This document shows, one piece after another, positions 36,955-45,112 of a stretch of DNA of 64,000 bases. Under the pieces are notes generated by a model. That model saw nothing but the letters and a program-made list of their open reading frames with translations, ran no database searches and was not told where the DNA came from. A program made the translations under genes and the position numbers. Every line of letters starts with the position of its first letter. The first letter of the stretch is position 1. Source of the DNA: Rhodococcoides corynebacterioides NBRC 14404 (lineage in GTDB: Bacteria > Actinomycetota > Actinomycetes > Mycobacteriales > Mycobacteriaceae). The stretch lies in NCBI RefSeq assembly GCF_001894765.1, contig NZ_BCWV01000003.1:620001-684000 (forward strand), written 5' to 3'.

Positions 36955-38069
36955 CCGGCCGCGGCCACGGGAATCGTCAACACCAGGGTCGCGGCGGCCA
37001 CCAGCGGGAACTGTCCCGCGAACGGCGAGATGCCCAGCACCGGGAACACCACCGCCAGGACCGCGAGGTGCCACACGAAGATGCCGTAGGACCACCGCCC
37101 GATCGTCAACGCGAGTTCCCCACCGAGCCACCGTGTCCGAATCGACGTGCCCAGGACCAACGGGGCCAGCAGGCAGAACGAGACGAGGGCACCGAGCGAG
37201 ACCTTGACGGCGAACTGCCACGCGGCCGGCGTCGTCAAGTCCTGCTCACCGGCCACCGGGGTGGCCGCGACGGCGAAGGCGACGACGGCGACCGCGAGCA
37301 ACGTCCAGCGCCGATCGGCGAGGCGGGCCAACCGGGGACGCACCGCTCCGGCCGGTCGCGCGGCGATCTCCGCCGCGGTCTCCGCGACGACCATGCCCGC
37401 GGCGAACCAGGACAGGTAGCCGGGCAGCCAGTTCTCGATGTTCACCCCGTCGACGGTCGCGATCGGCAGGAACGTCCACGCCGTCGACGCCGCCGCGACA
37501 CCGAGGAGCACGGGTACTCGCCACCGCGCACGCGGGCCGGACAGTCGCGACAGCATCCACCCGACCAGTGGAAGGAGGAGATAGAAGGCCACCTCCACCG
37601 ACAGCGACCACATCTGCGTGAGCCCCTGGGTGAGCGAGAGCGGGACGAAGACCTGCACCAACGTCAGATTCGCCAGCCACAGCCCGAGACCGCCGCCCGC
37701 ACCCGGCAGCAGCGCCAGCACCAGGATCACCACCACCCAGTAGACGGGGAGGATGCGCGCCGCGCGGTGCAGCAGGTATCGCCGCGCCGACGGCGCGCGA
37801 CCGAGACCCCGCGCCGCCGCCGCATGCGGGCGCCAGAGCAGGAAACCCGAGAGTGCGAAGAAGACCGCGACGGCCAGGTCCAGCCGACCGAGCAACGGAC
37901 CGACCACCGGCACCGAGAACGTTCCCGTCTGGAACGCGACGTGCGTGAGCAGGACACCCACGGCCGCCAGACCCCGCATTCCCTCGAGCGCGGGGACGAA
38001 GCCCGCGACCGGCGCCGTCGCGTCGGGCGGCGTCGTCGTCGCCGATACGGAAGGAGCGTCGCTGGTCAT
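36792..38069 (-). CDS. tmaT: Acyltransferase 3 membrane protein, TmaT-like
   Basis: A 425-residue integral membrane acyltransferase with about 10 helices. Features are PALEGMRGLAAVGVLLTHVA near residue 26 (catalytic His), FFALSGFLLWRPH, RRAARILPVYW-like basic patches, MWSLSVEVAFYLLLPLVG and RWSYGIFVWH. The closest named relative by locus is TmaT (Rv0228), reported to acetylate trehalose mycolates so that MmpL3 can move them. The C-terminal 50 residues are polar and overlap the aftD 3' end on the opposite strand. Assignment to TmaT rests on gene order; the family is clear. Confidence 0.82.
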   Translation of the reverse strand: MTSDAPSVSATTTPPDATAPVAGFVPALEGMRGLAAVGVLLTHVAFQTGTFSVPVVGPLLGRLDLAVAVFFALSGFLLWRPHAAAARGLGRAPSARRYLLHRAARILPVYWVVVILVLALLPGAGGGLGLWLANLTLVQVFVPLSLTQGLTQMWSLSVEVAFYLLLPLVGWMLSRLSGPRARWRVPVLLGVAAASTAWTFLPIATVDGVNIENWLPGYLSWFAAGMVVAETAAEIAARPAGAVRPRLARLADRRWTLLAVAVVAFAVAATPVAGEQDLTTPAAWQFAVKVSLGALVSFCLLAPLVLGTSIRTRWLGGELALTIGRWSYGIFVWHLAVLAVVFPVLGISPFAGQFPLVAAATLVLTIPVAAAGYALIEEPVRVFVRDRERRRRPTSLASTDDSGEFGAAASSTDTAGATTASNAAP

Positions 38070-38176
38070 GGTCCTGCCCAGTGTGCCTCACGGCGTCCCG
38101 CCCCCACGCGGGCGATACGTTAGGGTTCGGGCAGTTCCGGCCACGCTCGACCACCTGACCACAGGAGTTCATGTCC

Positions 38177-39331
38177 ATGGCGAGAAGTTCGTCGGCACCC
38201 GCGTCGACCCAGTCTCCGAAGCGTGTGCTTCCGTCGATCCTCATCGGCCTCGGCGTGTTCCTGCTGGTGGTGGCGATCCTCATCCCGCTCTACACGGTGG
38301 GACGGCTCGAGAAGACCCCGCTGGACCTCGAGATCACCACCGTCGCCACGGGCACCGGATCGGTGCTCGACTCCCGGTCCCTCTCCGCGGGCCCCGCGCG
38401 GGTGGACGAGAACGTTCCCCTGGTGTCGCAGCGGTTCGTCACCACCGAGGAGCCGTCGGACGCCGACCGCATCACCGTGCAGGCCGGCTCCACGCTGCGC
38501 CGCACCGACCGTCAGGGCGACACCGGCCTGCTCACCGCCGTCGTCGACCGCGTGACGCTCGACCGCGTGTCCTCCATGCCCGTCGACCCGGTCGGCTCCA
38601 TCCAGAGCCAGGCCGATCAGCCGGCCACCGAGGTCCCCCACACCGGTCTGCAGTACAAGTTCCCGTTCGACGCGCAGAAGCAGACGTACCCGTTCTTCGA
38701 CACGGTGGCGCGGCAGTCCTTCGACATGACCTTCGTCGAGGAGACCCAGATCGAGGGCGTGACCGTCTACCACTACACCCAGACCATCCCGGCTCAGGAC
38801 CTGTCGCAGGTGGTTCCCTCCCCGACCAACAAGCTCTCCCTGCCGGCGAGCACCTGGGGTGTCGAGGGCGGCGAGCAGCCGATCACCATGACGCGGTTCT
38901 ACGAGAACACCCGCGACATCTACGTCGAACCCACCACCGGCGTGATCGTCAAGGGTGAGGAGGACGTGCACCAGTACTACGCACGCCGCGCCGGCACCCC
39001 CGAGGTGGACGTCATCCGCGCGCCGATCGCCTTCGACGACAACACCGTCGAGTACCAGCTCGGCCGCGCCCGCGACGGCATGGACCAGATCGCGCTCATC
39101 GGCCGCACGATCCCGATCGTCGCCGGCGTCGTCGGTCTGATCTCCCTGATCCTCGGGCTCGTCCTGCTGCTGCGCGGCGGACGCGGCACCGGCCGTCCCG
39201 CCACCGCGACCGGGCCCGCACCGGACGCCCCGACGCAGGCCTACGACTCGCGCGGCACCGACGGTCCCGGCCACGACTGGACCACCGACCGCACCGAGGA
39301 GATCCCGCGCACCAACCTGCGCAAGGACTGA
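38177..39331 (+). CDS. DUF3068 membrane protein (lipomannan maturation locus)
   Basis: A 384-residue protein with one helix near residues 17-39, a large outer domain and a second helix at about residues 316-338, then a polar cytoplasmic tail. Outer-domain features include LQYKFPFDAQKQTYPFFD and a YYARRAGTPEVDV segment. The homologue in this position in mycobacteria and corynebacteria (Rv0227c/NCgl2760) was reported to be needed for lipomannan and lipoglycan maturation. AGGAG lies 9 nt before the ATG at 38177; the ATG at 38171 is too close to it. A TAGGGT box at 38121-38126 probably serves as -10. Confidence 0.87.
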   Translation: MARSSSAPASTQSPKRVLPSILIGLGVFLLVVAILIPLYTVGRLEKTPLDLEITTVATGTGSVLDSRSLSAGPARVDENVPLVSQRFVTTEEPSDADRITVQAGSTLRRTDRQGDTGLLTAVVDRVTLDRVSSMPVDPVGSIQSQADQPATEVPHTGLQYKFPFDAQKQTYPFFDTVARQSFDMTFVEETQIEGVTVYHYTQTIPAQDLSQVVPSPTNKLSLPASTWGVEGGEQPITMTRFYENTRDIYVEPTTGVIVKGEEDVHQYYARRAGTPEVDVIRAPIAFDDNTVEYQLGRARDGMDQIALIGRTIPIVAGVVGLISLILGLVLLLRGGRGTGRPATATGPAPDAPTQAYDSRGTDGPGHDWTTDRTEEIPRTNLRKD

Positions 39332-39335
39332 CCGG

Positions 39336-40313
39336 TCAGGGGTGGAGGATCGTCACCCCGGCCGCATCACCGAGGGCGTCCAGCGCATGCTGGGCGCCCT
39401 CGAGTGGTTCTCGGCGCGCAATCATCGAGGCCACCGCGTCGATCGGCAGCGTGCGCAGCAGCTCCGGGTAGTCGCGCGCGGGCATCCCGTGGCTGCCCAG
39501 AACGTCCAACTCGCGGGCGATCGCGACGTCCATCGCCGTGTGCGCACCGCCGGGCACCAGCCCCACCTGGACGTGTCGGCCGCGCCGACGCAGTGACCGC
39601 AGCGCGGCGTCCACCAGAGCCGGGTGGCCCGAACACTCCAACGCCACCTGCAGGTCCGACGGCATCGTCGTCCCCGCGTCGGTGGCGCCCAGCCGTCGCG
39701 CGAACTCCAGCGCGTCCGGCGACCGATCCACTGCGGTGACGTGCGCGCCCGCCTGCGCGGCCACGATCACCGCCGACAGGCCCAGACCGCCGCACCCGAA
39801 CACCCCGACCCGCTCACCCGCCACCACCCGCGCCCGACGATGCACCGCCCGCCACGCCGTCGCGTAGCGGCAGCCGAGAGTGGCGGCGACGTCGAACGAC
39901 ACCGCATCGGGCAGCGCCACCAGATTCGTCTCCGCGTAGCGCACCGCGACGAATTCGGCGAACGACCCGTCGTGGGTGAAACCCGGCTGCTCCTGCCGGG
40001 CGCACACCTGCTGCTCACCCGCCGCACACTCGGCGCACCGACCGCACGCGCACACGAACGGCGTGGTCACGCGCTGCCCGAGCCAGGCGCGGTCCACCTC
40101 GCTGCCCACCGACACCACCGTGCCCGCGAACTCGTGGCCCGGCACGAACGGCAACGGGACGCCGTCGTCGTGTCCCTGCCAGGCGTGCCAGTCGCTGCGG
40201 CACACCCCCGTGGCCGCCACCGCGATCACGGCCCCGTCGGGCGCCGCATCGGGCCGCGGCACCTCCCGGAGCTCACCGGGCCGGCCGAACTCCTCGATCA
40301 CCAGGGCGCGCAT
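39336..40313 (-). CDS. Zinc-dependent alcohol dehydrogenase
   Basis: A 325-residue medium-chain dehydrogenase that oxidises an alcohol with NAD or NADP. Catalytic zinc ligands are Cys in GVCRSDWHAW near residue 38 and the His and Glu of GHEFAG. The structural zinc site is CACGRCAECAAGEQQVC near residues 89-105. The Rossmann fold shows VGVFGCGGLGLSAVIVA. The sequence is slightly shorter than typical (340-350). The ATG lies next to intergenic repeat locus 3. Substrate is unknown; there is no functional link to neighbouring envelope genes. Confidence 0.88.
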   Translation of the reverse strand: MRALVIEEFGRPGELREVPRPDAAPDGAVIAVAATGVCRSDWHAWQGHDDGVPLPFVPGHEFAGTVVSVGSEVDRAWLGQRVTTPFVCACGRCAECAAGEQQVCARQEQPGFTHDGSFAEFVAVRYAETNLVALPDAVSFDVAATLGCRYATAWRAVHRRARVVAGERVGVFGCGGLGLSAVIVAAQAGAHVTAVDRSPDALEFARRLGATDAGTTMPSDLQVALECSGHPALVDAALRSLRRRGRHVQVGLVPGGAHTAMDVAIARELDVLGSHGMPARDYPELLRTLPIDAVASMIARREPLEGAQHALDALGDAAGVTILHP

Positions 40314-40350
40314 GCGTACTTCTCTACACGGAGCGCCGCCGGGCGCAGTG

Positions 40351-40411
40351 CGCAGGTTCCGGTCCCCTGCACGCGGTGCAACCGGTGAAGGTGACGGAAC
40401 CCGAGCAGAAC
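40351..40411. repeat. Interspersed intergenic repeat, locus 3 (one unit)
   Basis: A single unit with GCGCAGGTTCCGGTC and GTGCAACCGGTGAAGGTGAC, in the same orientation as locus 2 and opposite to loci 1 and 4, with several point differences. It lies between divergent genes (alcohol dehydrogenase and hemerythrin). Confidence 0.8.
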
Positions 40412-40485
40412 CCGAAACCGCGACGCGTGGAGCGCCCCCGGCGTACGCTCCGCCGCAACATCAGCAGCAACTCCGGGGAGCTCGC

Positions 40486-41130
40486 ATGGCCGAGAAGACC
40501 GATTCGCGTGACATGGTCATCATCCACAGCGTGTTCCGCCGCGAGCTCCGGCTGGCCCCGGACATGGTGCGGGCGGTGCCCGACGGCGACACCACCCGAT
40601 CGAGCGTGGTGGCCGAGCACCTCACCGACCTGCTCGACCTCCTGCACCACCACCACGAGGGCGAGGATCAGCTGCTCTGGCCCAAGCTGCGGGAGCGAGC
40701 CGCGGAGTTCACCGATCTGTTCGACTCCATGGACGCCGACCACGGCAGCATCGGCTCCTCCATCGACGCGGTGCAGTCGGCGCTCCGGGACTGGGCGGGC
40801 ACGGCGGACCGCATGCACGGCGACCGCCTGGCCGAGGCACTCGACACCCTGCTGCCTCCGCTGGTCGACCACCTCGACCGCGAGGAAGCGCGCATCCTCC
40901 CGCTGGTCGACCAGCTGCTCACCCCGGAGGAGTGGGGCGAACTCGGCGCTCGCGGGTTCGGACTGCTGCCCCCGCAGAAAGCGATGATCGTGCTGGGACA
41001 GATGGCCGAGGACACCCCGGAGGAGAACTGGGACGTCTTCTTCTCGCACCTGCCCGAGCCGGTCCAGCAGGCGTACACCGCCATCGGCGCGCCCGCCTAC
41101 CTCGACTACGTCGGGACCGTCCGCGGCTGA
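40486..41130 (+). CDS. Hemerythrin HHE-domain protein
   Basis: A 214-residue cytosolic protein with a four-helix HHE domain. Candidate di-iron ligands lie in MVIIHSVFRREL, LHHHHEGEDQLLWP, DADHGSI and DHLDREEARILP. It extends past the domain into a C-terminal segment (WDVFFSHLPEPVQQAY) common in actinobacterial hemerythrins. It may sense or bind oxygen, nitric oxide or iron. GGGAG lies 5 nt before the ATG and TACGCT at 40444-40449 could be the -10 box. Four tandem 23-bp repeats follow its stop. Confidence 0.84.
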   Translation: MAEKTDSRDMVIIHSVFRRELRLAPDMVRAVPDGDTTRSSVVAEHLTDLLDLLHHHHEGEDQLLWPKLRERAAEFTDLFDSMDADHGSIGSSIDAVQSALRDWAGTADRMHGDRLAEALDTLLPPLVDHLDREEARILPLVDQLLTPEEWGELGARGFGLLPPQKAMIVLGQMAEDTPEENWDVFFSHLPEPVQQAYTAIGAPAYLDYVGTVRG

Positions 41131-41140
41131 GCCACGCCCT

Positions 41141-41232
41141 CGGGCCGGCGCGGCCGCCACCCTCGGGCCGGCGCGGCCGTGACCATCGGGCCGGCGCGGC
41201 CGTGACCATCGGGCCGGCGCGGCCGTGACCCT
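41141..41232. repeat. Four tandem 23-bp repeats
   Basis: Four units beginning CGGGCCGGCGCGGCCGT sit directly between the hemerythrin stop and the convergent FAH stop; a diverged fifth unit runs into the end of the FAH coding region. Each unit has the GGCCGGCGCGGCC core, so transcripts from either strand could fold. Copy number probably varies between strains. Confidence 0.85.
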
Positions 41233-42185
41233 CAGGCCGGCGCAGCCACCGTGTTCGTGACCGACCCGATCCGCTCGATCGCCAGCGTCACCCGATCACC
41301 CGGTCGGATCCACCGGTCCAACTCGAGCCCGCAGCCCGACGGCAGGGTGCCGGAGGACAGCACCTCTCCCGGTCCGACGGACTCGCCGCGGCTCGCGTAG
41401 GCGAGAGCCTCGGCGATCGACCAGCGTGCTCCCGCGGTGGAGGTCGAGGACCACACCTCGCCGTTCACGGTGACGGTGCCGCCGAGATCGTCCAGCACGG
41501 GCAGGATCTCGTCGGCGGTGACCACCTCCGCACTCATGGAGCTGGCGAACGTCTTCGTCTTGATCACCGGGCCGAAGAGTCCCTCGCGCTGCTCCACCCA
41601 CTGCACGTCCCGGGCACTGAAGTCGTCGAACACCACGAAGCCGCCGATGGCGGCCTCGGCCTCGGCGACGGACGCATCCCGAACGGGACGGGCGACGATC
41701 GCCGCGAACTCCAGCTCGAAGTCGAGCTTCTCCGTGTATTGCGGCCAGGGCATCGGGTCGCCGTCGCCGACGACGGTGAGGTGATTGCCCGTGTAGTACA
41801 CCGGGTGCCGCCCGAATTCGGGGCCGGGAGCCATGGGCGGGAACGTCTTTCGCGTCACCGCACGGTAGGCCTTGGCCAGCGGGACCACGGCCGGCAGGTT
41901 GTGCCGGACCAGGGTCGCGGCCGCCTGGTTCCAGTGCTTCTCCCACCCGGCGAAGCAGCGCAACGATCGCGGCTCGAAGGCCGTCGACGCCGTGCGTTCG
42001 GTCGACGGGGCTCCCTCGCTCACGGCCCGCTCGATCGCCGTCCGTGCTGCGTCGCGCACCCGTTCACCGCCGGCCAGGAACTCCACCACGGTCGTCGGCA
42101 CGCCGTCCGCGCCGCCGGTGTCGAACCACCGGTCGGTCGCCTCGTGCAGAACGTCGACTCCGGTCCGTCCCCGCCGAATTCTCAT
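41232..42185 (-). CDS. Fumarylacetoacetate hydrolase family protein
   Basis: A 317-residue FAH-fold metal-dependent enzyme. Members hydrolyse or decarboxylate beta-diketo acids such as fumarylpyruvate or oxaloacetate. Active-site features are FVVFDDFSARDVQ with the metal-binding acids, the ELEFAAIV Glu motif and the FASSMSAEVV region. GGAGGGGG precedes the ATG. Its ATG overlaps the stop of the upstream flippase-like gene (ATGA), an unexpected coupling of a catabolic enzyme with a membrane transporter. The substrate is unknown. Confidence 0.83.
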   Translation of the reverse strand: MRIRRGRTGVDVLHEATDRWFDTGGADGVPTTVVEFLAGGERVRDAARTAIERAVSEGAPSTERTASTAFEPRSLRCFAGWEKHWNQAAATLVRHNLPAVVPLAKAYRAVTRKTFPPMAPGPEFGRHPVYYTGNHLTVVGDGDPMPWPQYTEKLDFELEFAAIVARPVRDASVAEAEAAIGGFVVFDDFSARDVQWVEQREGLFGPVIKTKTFASSMSAEVVTADEILPVLDDLGGTVTVNGEVWSSTSTAGARWSIAEALAYASRGESVGPGEVLSSGTLPSGCGLELDRWIRPGDRVTLAIERIGSVTNTVAAPA

Positions 42186-43390
42186 CGTGACACCCCCTCC
42201 GTCGATCCAAACACACCGCGCGGGAGGGCTGCCACGGCTGTCGTCACAACGGTGGCCACCGCCGCACCGCACACGGCCACAACGACCAACGACGTCGTGC
42301 TGTCGGCCACGAGCAGGATCACGACGGCCTGCGTGACGACGACCAGCCACGCGAGCGCCGCCGGTCGCGTGTCACCGCGCGCGACGGACGCGACGAGCGC
42401 GCACTGCACCATCGACAACAGCGCACCCTGAGCTGCGAAGATCCACAGGAGCGGCGCGGCGGCGGCGTACTCCGGTCCGAGGACCACGGTCACGAGCGGC
42501 GCGGCCACGGCGGCGCCGACGACGACGACCGTGCCGATCCCCGCCAGGACGGCCAGTGCGCTGCGCACCGCGGCGGTGGACGAGCGCGGGTCCGCCATCC
42601 GGGGGTAGAGCACGACACCGACGGCCTGCGGCAACCAGAACGCGCCCTTGGCGGCGACGGCGCCCAGGGCGTAGATCCCGGCCTGGTCGGCATCGAGCAC
42701 GCGGCGAGCGAGCAGCAGGTCCACCGACGTCAGCAGCACGATGACCAGCTGGACCTGCGACGCGGCGAGCACGTCTCGCACCCGGCCCACCGCGGCGCCG
42801 ACCGCGACGTCGGCCCTCCGGTCGGCGACCACGCGCGCGAGGGCCACCACCGCTGCGGACCCGGCGGCGCTCGCGAGCAGGGCAGGACCGGCCGACGCTC
42901 CGAGTGCCAGCGCGATCACGGCCGGCGCCACCTTGCCCACGCCCGCCGCACCGAGCACCAGGCCGAGCTCCCGGAACCGCGACCCCCCTTGCAGCACACC
43001 CTGTTCCGCGGCGAGAAGGACGAGGACGGGAGCGCTGGCGACAGCGGCGACGACCGCGGGCAGGGTGATGTCGAGAACCAGGGACAGCAGTGGCGCCGCC
43101 ACGAGCGCCACCCCGGCCACCGCCCACGCGCACCGCCGGCCGGTCCGTCGCAACGACGCCCGCGGTCGTCCGCGCACCGCGTCCCGCGCGATCACCGTCT
43201 GGACCGCGAGCGCCGGCACCGCGAGCACCAGCTGCGCCGCGAGCAAGGGACCGAACTCGCCGTACCCCGTCGGTCCCAGCAGGTCGGCCGCCACCACCTG
43301 CAGGGCGTACGACGCGAGGTTGGCGAGCATCGATCCCGCCGTCACCATGCTCACCCCGGCCGCCACAGCGGAGGCGCGCGCAGGGATCAT
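42182..43390 (-). CDS. Polysaccharide flippase-like membrane protein (MOP superfamily)
   Basis: A 402-residue protein with about 12 predicted helices and the Wzx-like opening AGSMLANLASYALQVVAADLLGPTGYGEFGPLLA near residue 18. FWLPQAVGVVLYPRMAD in the middle is typical of O-antigen/oligosaccharide flippases. It probably moves a lipid-linked glycan across the membrane, which fits the surrounding arabinan and glycosyltransferase genes. Only 6 bp separate its start from the divergent membrane protein gene. The glycan is unknown. Confidence 0.8.
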   Translation of the reverse strand: MIPARASAVAAGVSMVTAGSMLANLASYALQVVAADLLGPTGYGEFGPLLAAQLVLAVPALAVQTVIARDAVRGRPRASLRRTGRRCAWAVAGVALVAAPLLSLVLDITLPAVVAAVASAPVLVLLAAEQGVLQGGSRFRELGLVLGAAGVGKVAPAVIALALGASAGPALLASAAGSAAVVALARVVADRRADVAVGAAVGRVRDVLAASQVQLVIVLLTSVDLLLARRVLDADQAGIYALGAVAAKGAFWLPQAVGVVLYPRMADPRSSTAAVRSALAVLAGIGTVVVVGAAVAAPLVTVVLGPEYAAAAPLLWIFAAQGALLSMVQCALVASVARGDTRPAALAWLVVVTQAVVILLVADSTTSLVVVAVCGAAVATVVTTAVAALPRGVFGSTEGVSR

Positions 43391-43396
43391 GCCCTC

Positions 43397-45112
43397 ATGA
43401 TGGCAGGGACGACGGCCCCCGCCCGGGCAGGGACGACCCTGCGCGCCCGGGTGGGTGTTGCGGTGTGGTCCGTGATGCTGGCGGCGGTCGCCCTCGGTCC
43501 GCTGCTCGGCGTCCTGCTGCCCGGCGGTGGTCACCTGCTGCTGCGCGACGGCGTGACGACGCCCCGATCGCACCTCACCGACTCGGCACTCGGCCTCGGG
43601 GAGAGCGCGGCGCGGGCGGTCCCGCAGGACGCGGTGGTGGCCGTGGCGTCGTCCGTCGTCGACGGCGGCACCCTGGTGGTCGGCATCCTGCTGCTCGCCT
43701 TGGCGTGCGCGGGCATCGGGGCGGGTGTCATGGTCGCGCGCCTGCTGAACACAGCGTCGGCGGCACCGCGGGTGGTCGCGGCCACGGTGGCGATCTGGAA
43801 TCCGTACGTCGCGGAACGACTGCTGCAGGGCCACTGGAGTCTGGTGGTGGGGTACGCCGTCCTGCCGTGGACCGTCGTCGCGGCCGAGTCCCTGCGTCGC
43901 GCGGTCACCGCTCGCCGTGCCGCGGCCGTGGTGCTGTGCCTCGGGATCGCCGGGCTGACGCCCACCGGCCTGCTGCTCAACGCGCTCGTCGCGGCGGTCG
44001 TCGTCCTGGCTCCGGGTGCGCCTCGCCGCCTCGCGACCGGCGTCGTGCTCGCCGCGACCCTGCTGCTGTCGGCGCCGTGGTCCGTGGCGGCGCTGACCTC
44101 CGGGGCCGGGGCGGAGTCGGACCCGGCCGGAGTGGCGGCGTTCGCGGCGCGCGCCGAACCGGGTCTGGCCACCCTCGGCTCCCTCGCCGGCCTGGGCGGC
44201 ATCTGGAACGCCGACGCAGTGCCGTCGTCGCGGACCACGTGGTGGGCGCTGGTGGGCACGGCGCTTCTCCTGGCGGTCGCCGCCGCGGGGGTGCCCGCAC
44301 TCCGACGACGTCGCGGCCCGACGATCATCGCCCTGATCGGCCTCGGCCTGCTCGCGGTCCTGCTCACGGCCCTCGCGGCGACACCGCTCGGTCTCGACGT
44401 CGGGCGCTGGGCCGCCGACGCCGTCCCCGGCGCCGGGTTGCTGCGTGACGGTCAGAAGTGGGTCGCGCTGTGGATGCCCGGTCTGGCTCTGGCGGCCGCG
44501 GCCGGGTCCACGACCGCGATGCGTGCGGGGGTGGCCTCGCTCCTCGTCGTCGCCGCCCTGCCGGATCTGGCGTGGGGAGCGGGCGGGGCGCTGCGCCCCG
44601 TGCACTATCCGGACGACTGGGCGCAGGTGACCGCGGCGATCGGCGCATCGGAGCAGGACGTGGCCGTGCTGCCGTCCGGCACCTTCCGGGTGTTCCCGTT
44701 CAGCGGGGAGGTCCCGGTCCTCGACCCCGCCCCGCGCTGGTTGGCTGCCGACGTCCTCCAGACCGGCGATCTGCCCGTCGGCGGGCATGTGGTGGCCGGG
44801 GAGGGCGAGCGCGCCCGCGAGGTGGAGGGCCGGCTGCTGTCCGGACGCGCCCCCGATCCGAGCCTCGGCGTGGGGTGGGTGCTGCTCGAGGTCTCCTCGC
44901 GCGGCGAGTTCGGTCGCGTCGACGAGGCGGTGGGCGCACTCGACGAGGTCTACGCCGGGCCGGATCTCGTGCTCTACCGCGTTCCCGACGCGATCACGCC
45001 GGCCCCGGCCGACCGCACCGCGGCCGTCGCCACCCATCTGCTGTGGGCGGGACTCACCCTCGCAGCGGGCGCGACCGTGGCGGCCGGGACGGTGCGGTCG
45101 CGTCGCCGATGA
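43397..45112 (+). CDS. Large multi-spanning membrane protein (Rv0226c-like)
   Basis: A 571-residue membrane protein with about 10-11 helices, a large extracytoplasmic C-terminal region at about residues 400-540 and a last helix (LLWAGLTLAAGATVAAGTV). Conserved-looking loops are WNPYVAERLLQGHWSLVVGY and GLLRDGQKWVALWMPGLALA, reminiscent of GT-C glycosyltransferase or YfhO-like folds. It corresponds by position to Rv0226c in mycobacteria. ATG codons at 43397 and 43400 both fit. The start is only 6 bp from the divergent flippase gene. The end overlaps the convergent glycosyltransferase by 59 bp. Confidence 0.75.
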   Translation: MMAGTTAPARAGTTLRARVGVAVWSVMLAAVALGPLLGVLLPGGGHLLLRDGVTTPRSHLTDSALGLGESAARAVPQDAVVAVASSVVDGGTLVVGILLLALACAGIGAGVMVARLLNTASAAPRVVAATVAIWNPYVAERLLQGHWSLVVGYAVLPWTVVAAESLRRAVTARRAAAVVLCLGIAGLTPTGLLLNALVAAVVVLAPGAPRRLATGVVLAATLLLSAPWSVAALTSGAGAESDPAGVAAFAARAEPGLATLGSLAGLGGIWNADAVPSSRTTWWALVGTALLLAVAAAGVPALRRRRGPTIIALIGLGLLAVLLTALAATPLGLDVGRWAADAVPGAGLLRDGQKWVALWMPGLALAAAAGSTTAMRAGVASLLVVAALPDLAWGAGGALRPVHYPDDWAQVTAAIGASEQDVAVLPSGTFRVFPFSGEVPVLDPAPRWLAADVLQTGDLPVGGHVVAGEGERAREVEGRLLSGRAPDPSLGVGWVLLEVSSRGEFGRVDEAVGALDEVYAGPDLVLYRVPDAITPAPADRTAAVATHLLWAGLTLAAGATVAAGTVRSRRR

